From NCBI GenBank assembly GCA_937983475.1, contig CALJZV010000386.1:1-6672 (forward strand): 6,672 nucleotides of DNA. Reading direction: 5' to 3'. The number at the start of each line of letters is the position of its first letter. Within the stretch, counting starts at the first letter, position 1. A program made the translations under genes and the position numbers. Positions 1 through 5,666 of this stretch are shown here, piece by piece. The notes beneath the pieces are model-generated. The model did not search any database, had not been told where the DNA came from, and saw only the letters and a list, made by a program, of their open reading frames with translations. The stretch comes from an uncultured Verrucomicrobiales bacterium. GTDB lineage: Bacteria > Verrucomicrobiota > Verrucomicrobiia > Limisphaerales > JACDHS01.

Positions 1-105
1 ACTTGAAATTAACTGGGCCAAGCCTTCGCGCATCATGGGGTGATCGTCCACAATGAGGATTTTTTTGGAAATCCCCGGGTGCTTTATTTTCTTTGCAGGT
101 GGCAT
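1..105 (-). CDS. NarL/FixJ-type response regulator, N-terminal fragment (3' part outside window)
   Basis: This is the partner response regulator of the upstream histidine kinase. Reading the minus strand from the ATG at 105-103 gives 35 in-frame codons that run off the window. After a short basic leader (MPPAKKIKHPGISKK) comes a classic receiver start, KILIVDDHPMMREGLAQLI. It has beta-strand 1, the acidic pair D20-D21 that would bind Mg2+, and the HPMMREGL helix typical of NarL/LuxR-class regulators. The phospho-acceptor aspartate and the HTH output domain lie beyond the left edge, so the DNA-binding class is inferred from the kinase type and the DDHP-REGL signature. The start lies 15 bases after the kinase stop codon, so the two are almost certainly co-transcribed. 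No Shine-Dalgarno is visible, which suggests translational coupling to the kinase. The receiver identity is quite certain; the output domain is not seen. Confidence 0.88.
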   Translation of the reverse strand, partial: MPPAKKIKHPGISKKILIVDDHPMMREGLAQLISS

Positions 106-120
106 GGCGGAACAGGATGG

Positions 121-1254
121 TCAGGCTGGAGGTTGTAGGATTACCGGGGAAAGGGTCGGAATTTCGCAAATGATGCGAGTGCCCCGCTGCGGTTGGCTTT
201 CCACGCGGATCGCGCCGCCGAGCATGGCAGCGCGGTAGGACATGATGCGCAGTCCCATGCCCTGAATGGCATGGCCAGTCTGGAACCCGCTGCCGTTGTC
301 CTGAATTTCCATTTCCATGCCCTGATTGTTGGTTCGCAGTTGAATGTGGATTTCGGTTGCTTTGCCATGGCGGACGGCGTTTGCGATCGCTTCCTGGGCA
401 ACGCGGTAGAGGTGGGTGGCGGCCACGGTGGCGAGACGGGGAGCGCTTCGCCGGTCGGACAGTTGGCAGCGCACCGGAAAAAGCTCCTCGACGGTCGAGG
501 CCAGTTCCTGCAGGGCGGCCGTCAAGCCCCCCTCCTCGAGCACCACCGGCGAAAGACCGCGGGCCAGCGAGCGGGTCTGGCCAATGACCTCGCGAACATG
601 GCGGGCGATGGTGGCGGCTTCCGCAGCCAGAGATTTGGACCTGGGCTTGAGGTGTTGCTCCAGAACCTCGCTCTTGAGTTCGATGCCGGCCAAATGCTGG
701 CAGATGCCGTCGTGCAGATCCTGGCCGATGCGGCGCCGCTCGGTTTCGCTGATTTCCAGCACTTCCTTTTCCAATCGCTTGCGCTCGGTGATGTCCCGGA
801 CAAACCCGGTGAACAGCCGCCGCTGGGCCAAGCGCACTTCGCTGACAGATAAATCCATTGGGAAAATAGTGCCGTCCTTGCGCAGGCCGACCACCTCCCT
901 TCCGATGCCGATGATCCGGGCCTGGCTGGTGGCCAGATAGTTTTGCAGGTAACGGTCATGTTGCTCGCGATAGGGCGAGGGCATCAGAGTGCTGACATTT
1001 TTTCCCATCAACTCTTGGGCTGTGTAGCCGAAGATGGATTCGGCGGCGGGATTAAGCGATTCAATGATTCCCCGCTCATCTATCGTGATGATGCCTTCGA
1101 CGGCAGTTTCCAAAATGGCCCTCAGCCGCTCGCTGCTTTCGTGATGGCGCGATGCTTCAGCCACCGAATTGGTCGGACTGGCCGCCATTTCCTGCTCAAG
1201 CGCCCGGAGTCGCTCGATCAGTTCGGCCTTATTCATCCGGCTGTAGTCACTCAT
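121..1254 (-). CDS. PAS sensor histidine kinase, HisKA_3 class, with FixL-like haem-PAS signature
   Basis: Cytoplasmic sensor kinase of 377 residues with no membrane segment. Order of domains: a short coiled-coil-like helix (about 7-25), one PAS domain (about 44-160, ending DITERKRLEKE), a HisKA_3 dimerisation/phosphoacceptor domain with H181 in QDLHDGICQHL, and a HATPase_c domain with N-box N292 (QEAIANAVRHG), DNGSGF at 319-324 and GMGLRI at 332-337. This is the NarX/DegS/NreB architecture that phosphorylates NarL-type regulators, and one such regulator follows 15 bp downstream. The PAS core matches the FixL haem domain as I remember it. H99 (YREQHDRY) sits at the proximal haem histidine (His200 of Bradyrhizobium FixL), and R119 in IIGIGR sits exactly 20 residues later, as Arg220 does. 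Oxygen or other gas sensing is therefore plausible but unproven. The ATG at 1254 is used because the PAS and helix lie directly downstream; M7 is an alternative start. No Shine-Dalgarno is seen. Confidence 0.93.
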   Translation of the reverse strand: MSDYSRMNKAELIERLRALEQEMAASPTNSVAEASRHHESSERLRAILETAVEGIITIDERGIIESLNPAAESIFGYTAQELMGKNVSTLMPSPYREQHDRYLQNYLATSQARIIGIGREVVGLRKDGTIFPMDLSVSEVRLAQRRLFTGFVRDITERKRLEKEVLEISETERRRIGQDLHDGICQHLAGIELKSEVLEQHLKPRSKSLAAEAATIARHVREVIGQTRSLARGLSPVVLEEGGLTAALQELASTVEELFPVRCQLSDRRSAPRLATVAATHLYRVAQEAIANAVRHGKATEIHIQLRTNNQGMEMEIQDNGSGFQTGHAIQGMGLRIMSYRAAMLGGAIRVESQPQRGTRIICEIPTLSPVILQPPA

Positions 1255-1295
1255 TTATTCAGGGACAATAGCACCAGGCCCGCACCGTGAAACAT
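1251..1295 (-). other. possible 14-codon upstream ORF overlapping the kinase start
   Basis: In the 45-bp gap between the AraC-type gene and the kinase, an ATG at 1295-1293 opens a 14-codon frame reading MFHGAGLVLLSLNK. Its TGA (1253-1251) overlaps the kinase ATG as ATGA. The flanking bases TGAATAAATG occur at both the mini-ORF start and the kinase start. The arrangement could couple translation of the kinase to the upstream gene in the absence of a Shine-Dalgarno. It could equally be chance, because a frame this short carries no coding signal. Confidence 0.2.
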
Positions 1296-1299
1296 TTAT

Positions 1300-2211
1300 T
1301 CAACCGGCGGCCAGTTGCGTCCGATAATCTGTTGGAGACTGACCGACAATTTTTCTGAACACGCGGTTGAAATGGGTCAATGACTGGAACCCGACCGCGA
1401 AGGCAATTTCGCTCACACGCAGGTTGGGGTTGGGCAGCATGCCTTTGGCTTTCTCGACGCGGACGCGGGAGACATAATCGGTGAAGTTCAGGCCGGTGGC
1501 TTTCTTGAACATTTTGCAAAAATAAAATGTGCTGGTGTTGACCGCCCGGGCCACTTGCGTCAGTGATAATTCCTCGGACTGGTTGTCCTCGATGTATTTT
1601 TTGGCGCGCGTGATCATTGGCGGTTCGGCGTTGTCGCGGTGGGTCAAAATGTGATTGCTCCAAATGGCAATGTGTTGCGCGAAAATGGAGAGAAGCTTCA
1701 CTATCGCAGCGTGCTGACGTTGCGAAAGCACCTTGGTGCCATAATACGCCCCCCGAAGACGTTCGCGGTCCACTTGGATGCCCCACTCCGCCACCTGCTT
1801 GGCCATGCGGTTGTACTGGGCTTCGGTCGGCCTTTGGAAAAATACCTGTCCGGTGCGCAAAAAGCCGATCAGCCGCTCACCCAGGCGCACGGGAACAGCT
1901 GTGTCGCACAGCCCCAGTTCGCACGCCACAGTCTTGGGCTCCTGTTGCGCTTCCTCAGCCAATTGCTGCTGGACGCGCAAACAGGCGGCGCAAGCCCGGC
2001 TTTTTTTAGCCATCATCGCACAAAAGGGATTTTCCTTGTTCTTGCAATGATGAGGCAGTTGCCAGGATTCCACCGGCACAAGCGTCACAGGCAAGCCGGT
2101 TAATTCGCTAAAGGCGCGTTCGTAATCCTGGAACATTTTTGAATGGGAGAGCGTCTCGATGAGCGCTTTGTTTTCCTTTGAGGAGGCGGGTTTTTCGATT
2201 GTTGATTCCAT
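1300..2211 (-). CDS. AraC-family transcriptional regulator with N-terminal PocR ligand-binding domain
   Basis: DNA-binding regulator of 303 residues from the chosen start. Residues about 14-185 form a PocR-type sensory domain: the FSELTGLPVTL entry, NPFC at 61-64, a cysteine pair at C74/C77, and the ACELGLCDTAVPV segment at 96-108 followed by GERLIGFLRTGQV. Residues about 198-300 are a complete AraC DNA-binding domain with two helix-turn-helix units (LSLTQVARAVNTSTFYFCKMF and VSEIAFAVGFQSLTHFNRVF) and the family ending FRKIVGQSPTDYR. PocR in Salmonella is the activator of propanediol and cobalamin genes; the ligand here is unknown. The frame stays open upstream to an ATG at 2292, but the extra 27 residues look non-coding and the PocR domain begins just after M28, so 2211 is preferred. 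The kinase gene begins 45 bp downstream on the same strand, suggesting one transcript. Its target could be the divergent sulfatase unit, by context only. Confidence 0.92.
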   Translation of the reverse strand: MESTIEKPASSKENKALIETLSHSKMFQDYERAFSELTGLPVTLVPVESWQLPHHCKNKENPFCAMMAKKSRACAACLRVQQQLAEEAQQEPKTVACELGLCDTAVPVRLGERLIGFLRTGQVFFQRPTEAQYNRMAKQVAEWGIQVDRERLRGAYYGTKVLSQRQHAAIVKLLSIFAQHIAIWSNHILTHRDNAEPPMITRAKKYIEDNQSEELSLTQVARAVNTSTFYFCKMFKKATGLNFTDYVSRVRVEKAKGMLPNPNLRVSEIAFAVGFQSLTHFNRVFRKIVGQSPTDYRTQLAAG

Positions 2212-2217
2212 GCGCTG

Positions 2218-2223
2218 ATTATA
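2218..2223 (-). promoter_or_regulatory. candidate -10 box (TATAAT) of the AraC-type gene
   Basis: A perfect TATAAT on the minus strand lies immediately before the preferred ATG at 2211. Transcription would start at or next to that ATG, giving a leaderless mRNA, which fits the lack of a Shine-Dalgarno. The best -35-like hexamer, TTGCCA, is only 14 bases upstream of it, which is too close for a standard sigma-70 promoter. The call is therefore weak. Confidence 0.3.
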
Positions 2224-2326
2224 AACTGGGCAAAGTTTGGCAACCATTGGGCGCGTTCCCAGATTGCTATTGTGGCGAGGGTTTAGGCGCATTAAGGAAA
2301 AACTTTAGATAAGTGGGGGATGCCTT

Positions 2327-2340
2327 TGCCGTTTGCGGCA
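2327..2340 (-). terminator. small hairpin just after the cNMP-domain gene
   Basis: A 5-bp GC-rich stem (TGCCG / CGGCA) with a 4-base loop starts 3 bases past the stop codon of the gene ending at 2344. No T-tract follows directly on the minus strand, so it is at best an attenuator or an mRNA 3'-end stabiliser. It may partly separate this gene from the AraC-type gene 132 bp further on. Confidence 0.2.
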
Positions 2341-2343
2341 GCC

Positions 2344-2820
2344 TCAGCGTTTATATTTCATTGAATCAATCAATTGGCGGCGTGTGGTCTGCAATCGCTC
2401 AATGATCACCTTGGCCATCCGTTTCATCAGGTCGTAACCCAGGTCGGGCTTTTCCTCTGACCACTCGCGAAGGCGGGTGCCGTAGAAAAAAATGGCCTTG
2501 GTGGGAGCCGCCGCGCGGGCATCAAAGTGCCAGTAATAAGGCGGAAACAGCCACGACCATCCGAGCACGTCGCCGGGGCCAATGTGCTGGACCAATTGAG
2601 GATCCTGTTCCCGTTGGCCCGATTCCAGCGCCACTTTTCCCTCCAGAATCAAATAAAACCGGTTGGCCATGTCTCCCTCGCGGAAAATCAATTCGCCCTC
2701 CTGGAATTCCTTGAGCATGGCGCACTCCTCCAGTGTAACCAGGTGTTCGGGCTTCATCCCCTCAAGAAAGGGATGGTTCTCAATGAGTTCCTTCAGCGAA
2801 GCGGGCGCGGCTGTTGTCAT
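2344..2820 (-). CDS. stand-alone cyclic-nucleotide-binding-like domain protein (Crp/Fnr-type sensor without HTH)
   Basis: Protein of 158 residues. Residues about 12-115 form a CAP-type beta-roll: HPFLEGMKPEHLVTLEEC, then FQEGELIFREGDMANRFYLI at 39-58 and LEGKVAL, then a helix (about 124-150) equivalent to the Crp C-helix. It stops there; the Crp/Fnr helix-turn-helix (normally reaching about 210-230 residues) is missing, with a stop after MKYKR and no frame continuing it. The phosphate-binding cassette is unusual. GDVLGWSWLFPPYYWHFDARA (84-103) has W88 where cAMP-binding proteins have the ribose-binding Glu, and W97 near the phosphate-binding Arg, so cAMP binding is doubtful. It has no cysteine cluster for an Fnr Fe-S centre (only C33). 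GGAGG four bases before the ATG is the only good Shine-Dalgarno in the window. First gene of the minus-strand regulatory block; it may act by protein-protein contact. Confidence 0.88.
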   Translation of the reverse strand: MTTAAPASLKELIENHPFLEGMKPEHLVTLEECAMLKEFQEGELIFREGDMANRFYLILEGKVALESGQREQDPQLVQHIGPGDVLGWSWLFPPYYWHFDARAAAPTKAIFFYGTRLREWSEEKPDLGYDLMKRMAKVIIERLQTTRRQLIDSMKYKR

Positions 2821-3039
2821 TTTGCCTCCAATTGCTTTTACAATATAAATTCGTTTCCGGATTAGCCTCCGTCAATAACGGGGGAAGGCTTTTGCAAAGA
2901 ACAATTCCAACTTAATCCACAGCGCATGACGCCGCTTGCCGGGAATTGGGAAATCCTGCCCTGAAATTGTCCAGATGACCGGAGCGGTTCTTTTCATTTG
3001 CTTGTTACTTCCTGCGCCCCACACTCCGTCTTGAACGCT
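2821..3039. promoter_or_regulatory. divergent intergenic region between regulatory block and sulfatase unit
   Basis: This 219-bp stretch must hold the promoters of both transcription units. For the minus strand there is a TATATT hexamer at 2842-2847 and a TTGACG at 2870-2875, but they are 22 bases apart, so they do not form a standard pair. For the plus strand no convincing -35/-10 pair was found, and no Shine-Dalgarno precedes the sulfatase ATG. An imperfect hairpin sits at 2864-2890. Binding sites for the local regulators are expected here, but none can be named from sequence alone. Confidence 0.45.
2825..2829 (-). promoter_or_regulatory. strong Shine-Dalgarno (GGAGG) of the cNMP-domain gene
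   Basis: GGAGG on the minus strand with a 4-base spacer (CAAA) before the ATG at 2820. It fixes the start of this gene and stands out because no other gene here has one. Confidence 0.7.
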
Positions 3040-4518
3040 ATGCGAAAACTTGCCCTGCGGTTGTTGCTGGTTTTGATGATTGTCGTCCAGTGTGTGGCGG
3101 CTAAGGCGGCAGAACGACCGAACATTGTCTGGATCATCGGCGAGGACATGGGGCCGGAACTGGGCTGCTACGGCGACACAAACGCCATCACACCCAACAT
3201 GGACCGGCTTGCTCGGGAAGGGGCACGTTACACGCATTGCTTCACCCACGCACCGGTCTGCGCGCCGAGCCGTTCTGGCCTGATTACCGGCCAGTACCCC
3301 ACAACCATCGGCACGCATCACATGCGCTCGCAGTTGCTTCAGCCTCCGACGATGTTCACCGAGCATCTGCGCAAGGCCGGTTACACCGTCTGCTGGCCCG
3401 TCAGGGGCGGCTATGGCAAGACGGATTTTAATTTCAAAGTTCCCGACGGCGCCTTTGATGTCGTTGAGGACTGGACCAAAGCCAAACCCAAGGAACCGTT
3501 CTTCGGGTTCTTCAACATTGTCACGTCGCACGAGAGCAGAATCCGCGCGGAACCGGAGGAATTCGCCCGGCTTACGGAAAAATTAAAACCCGGTGAGCGC
3601 CGCGACCCAAAGAAAATGAACGTGCCGCCATACCATCCCGACACCCCGGAAGTGCGCCGCGACCTGACCAATTATTACGATTTGGTGACCGCAGTGGATT
3701 ACAAATTCGGCGAGGTGCTGGACACGTTGGAGAAATGGGGCATTGCGACCAACACCGTGGTGATTCTGACCGGCGACCACGGACGCGGCTTGCCGCGCAG
3801 CAAACGGTGGGTGTATGACAGCGGCATCCATGTGCCGCTGATTGTCCGCTGGCCGGGGAAAATCAAGCCGGGCGAAGTCCGCGATGACTTGGTGAGCTTT
3901 ATTGATTTTGCGCCGACGACGATGAGCTTGGCGGGGGTCGATTTTTTTAAATCATTCGAAATCGGGCCATTACCTAAGATTCCTGGAACTGGGGGCAGCG
4001 AAGAGATCTATCCTCCTATGCACGGCATCATTTTTCTTGGGGAAAGGGTGCAAAAACGCGACTACGTCTTTGCCGCGCGCGACCGCATGGACGAAACCTA
4101 CGACCGCATCCGGGCCGTGCGGGACAAGCAGTTTAAATACATCCGCAATTTTCATCCCGAGCTGCCCTTCGCCCAGCGCATCGCCTACGGCGAGGAGATG
4201 CCGACCATGCAGGTCTGGCGCAAATGGAGCGAGGAGGGGAAACTGAAGGGCCCGCAGAAGCTCTTCTTTGCGGAAAATAAACCGCTTGAGGAGCTTTATG
4301 ACTGCGCGGCTGATCCACATGAGATCAACAATCTGGCGGACAATCCAAAGTATGTTGAAAAGTTGAAGGAACTTCGCGCCGCATTGGACAAATGGATTGA
4401 ACAGACGCATGATTTGGGCGCGGTTCCCGAGAAGGAACTGGTCGCCCGCGGCCTCGTTGCCGACAAATTGGCGGAATACGAGATCCGGAAAACCGAAGGC
4501 ATCAAAAAGAAAAAATGA
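3040..4518 (+). CDS. exported sulfatase (type I, Cys-type formylglycine site)
   Basis: Sulfate-ester hydrolase of 492 residues, alkaline-phosphatase superfold. A Sec signal peptide fills residues 1-24 (MRKLALRLLLVLMIVVQCVA then AKAA, probable cleavage before ERPNIVWI), so it acts in the periplasm or outside. The N-terminal metal site is GEDMG at 34-38. The formylglycine signature CAPSRSGLITG begins at C74, the residue to be oxidised. TSHES holds H164, TGDHG gives D246-H247, and KRWVYDSGIHVP (255-266) holds the likely catalytic Lys and the usual C-terminal core. C-terminal DRIRAVRDKQFKYIRNF and EELYDCAADPHEINNLADNP match the heparan N-sulfatase-like (SGSH-like) group common in Planctomycetes and Verrucomicrobia. 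The substrate is probably a sulfated polysaccharide but is not determinable. A TTG at 2998 would add 14 residues before the signal peptide and is rejected. Residues about 302-325 look like an insertion. Its stop overlaps the next start as ATGA. Confidence 0.95.
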   Translation: MRKLALRLLLVLMIVVQCVAAKAAERPNIVWIIGEDMGPELGCYGDTNAITPNMDRLAREGARYTHCFTHAPVCAPSRSGLITGQYPTTIGTHHMRSQLLQPPTMFTEHLRKAGYTVCWPVRGGYGKTDFNFKVPDGAFDVVEDWTKAKPKEPFFGFFNIVTSHESRIRAEPEEFARLTEKLKPGERRDPKKMNVPPYHPDTPEVRRDLTNYYDLVTAVDYKFGEVLDTLEKWGIATNTVVILTGDHGRGLPRSKRWVYDSGIHVPLIVRWPGKIKPGEVRDDLVSFIDFAPTTMSLAGVDFFKSFEIGPLPKIPGTGGSEEIYPPMHGIIFLGERVQKRDYVFAARDRMDETYDRIRAVRDKQFKYIRNFHPELPFAQRIAYGEEMPTMQVWRKWSEEGKLKGPQKLFFAENKPLEELYDCAADPHEINNLADNPKYVEKLKELRAALDKWIEQTHDLGAVPEKELVARGLVADKLAEYEIRKTEGIKKKK

Positions 4519-5666
4519 GCGGAAAAAACGAAGACACAACCAACCCTCACGCTGTTTCAAAGGGGAAAATCATTTTCATTTCCACGATCACTTTGGTGGG
4601 AATACTTGGCGGCTCCATGCTGGCTTTGAAAAAGGCGGAACAGGACGTGCGCAGACGGGGCGAACCGCCCAAGGGCCTATCGAAGATAGCTGAGGCCAAA
4701 AAATTGCAGACCGAGCAGATGCTCGCGCAGGCCACCGTGGTGGACACCAACGAAATGGCGTGGATTCCCGGCGGCACCTTCTGGATGGGCTCGGAAACCG
4801 GCCAGCCTGATGAGCGACCCATGCACAAGGTCGCCTTGAAGGGTTTTTGGATGGACCGGACCGAGGTGACCAACGAGCAATTTGACCGGTTCGCGCGGGC
4901 CACGGGATATGTGACCGTTGCGGAGCGCAAGCCCAAGCCTGAGGATTTTCCCGGTGCGGACCCCGAGATGCTGGTGCCTGGATCAGTTGTGTTTTCGCCT
5001 CCGGATTATGACATCTCCGCGAATGAGTTGCGCAATCCCTCCGCGCATTTTCAATGGTGGCGTTACGTGCCCGGAGCCAGTTGGCGGCATCCGGAGGGGC
5101 CCGGGTCGACCATCAAGGGCCGGGAAAACCACCCGGTTGTCCACGTGTGTTGGGAAGATGCCGTGGCCTACGCCCGCTGGGCTGGAAAGCGACTGCCGAC
5201 CGAAGCAGAATGGGAATACGCGGCGCGCGGCGGCCTCAGCCAACAGCAATACATTTGGGGGGAAGAGCAAACGCCTAACGGCGCTTGGCAAGCGAACATC
5301 TGGCAGGGGGATTTTCCGGTCAAAAACAGCTTAACGGACGGATTTCGCGCCACCGGCCCTGTGAAGTCCTATCCGGCAAACGGCTACGGACTTTATGACA
5401 TGGCGGGGAACGTCTGGGAATGGTGCGCGGACTGGTATTTGCCTAATTATTATGAGCAAAGTCCGGAGAACAATCCTCCGGGGCCCGACACCAGCTTTGA
5501 TCCCAACGAGCCGGGCGTCTGGAAAAAAGTCACCCGCGGCGGTTCGTTCCTCTGCGCGGACTCCTACTGCATTGGCTATCGGCCCAGCGCACGAATGAAA
5601 ACCACGCCCGACACCGGCTTGTCGCATACCGGGTTTCGTTGCGTGAAGGATGCCCCGGCACCTTGA
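4515..5666 (+). CDS. membrane-anchored formylglycine-generating enzyme (SUMF1-type)
   Basis: Oxidase of 383 residues (FGE-sulfatase family) that converts the active-site Cys of sulfatases into C-alpha-formylglycine using O2; characterised members are copper-dependent. Residues 18-38 (GKIIFISTITLVGILGGSML) form one membrane segment behind a short N-terminal tail, with no clear signal-peptidase site. A helical linker to about 75 precedes the domain, which runs from MAWIPGGTFWMGSE (81-94) through DRTEVTNEQFDRFA, NHPVVHVCWEDAVAYARWAG, RLPTEAEWEYAARGG and DMAGNVWEWCADWY to GFRCV. RGGSFLCADSYCIGYRPSAR holds C347 and C352 with the same four-residue spacing as Cys336/Cys341 of human SUMF1, so this is a catalytically competent FGE and not just a related lectin- or kinase-linked domain. 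It lacks cysteines at the positions of the human structural pair in AYC and SCRGG (A220, A237). Its ATG overlaps the sulfatase TGA, so the two are translationally coupled. Confidence 0.95.
   Translation: MSGKNEDTTNPHAVSKGKIIFISTITLVGILGGSMLALKKAEQDVRRRGEPPKGLSKIAEAKKLQTEQMLAQATVVDTNEMAWIPGGTFWMGSETGQPDERPMHKVALKGFWMDRTEVTNEQFDRFARATGYVTVAERKPKPEDFPGADPEMLVPGSVVFSPPDYDISANELRNPSAHFQWWRYVPGASWRHPEGPGSTIKGRENHPVVHVCWEDAVAYARWAGKRLPTEAEWEYAARGGLSQQQYIWGEEQTPNGAWQANIWQGDFPVKNSLTDGFRATGPVKSYPANGYGLYDMAGNVWEWCADWYLPNYYEQSPENNPPGPDTSFDPNEPGVWKKVTRGGSFLCADSYCIGYRPSARMKTTPDTGLSHTGFRCVKDAPAP

Noticed and set aside
193..852. A 219-codon open frame on the plus strand across the kinase
   Set aside because: Antisense to the HisKA_3 and HATPase domains, which carry all the expected motifs on the minus strand. 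No domain in the plus-strand translation.
1639..2103. Plus-strand open frames of up to 154 codons within the AraC-type gene
   Set aside because: Antisense to a complete PocR-AraC protein; compositionally odd and without any family motif.
2212..2292. Upstream ATG (2292) for the AraC-type regulator
   Set aside because: The added 27 residues have no family similarity and no ribosome binding site. The PocR domain starts soon after the ATG at 2211.
2344..2820. Fnr-type oxygen regulator
   Set aside because: Only one cysteine is present and there is no helix-turn-helix, so neither the Fe-S cluster nor DNA binding of Fnr is possible.
2998..3039. Upstream TTG start for the sulfatase
   Set aside because: It would place 14 unrelated residues in front of a well-formed Sec signal peptide that begins at the ATG at 3040.
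2872..3531. A 219-codon open frame on the minus strand overlapping the sulfatase 5' part
   Set aside because: It is antisense to a gene with clear signal peptide and catalytic motifs, and its translation shows no recognisable domain. It looks like a shadow of the GC-biased sulfatase codons.
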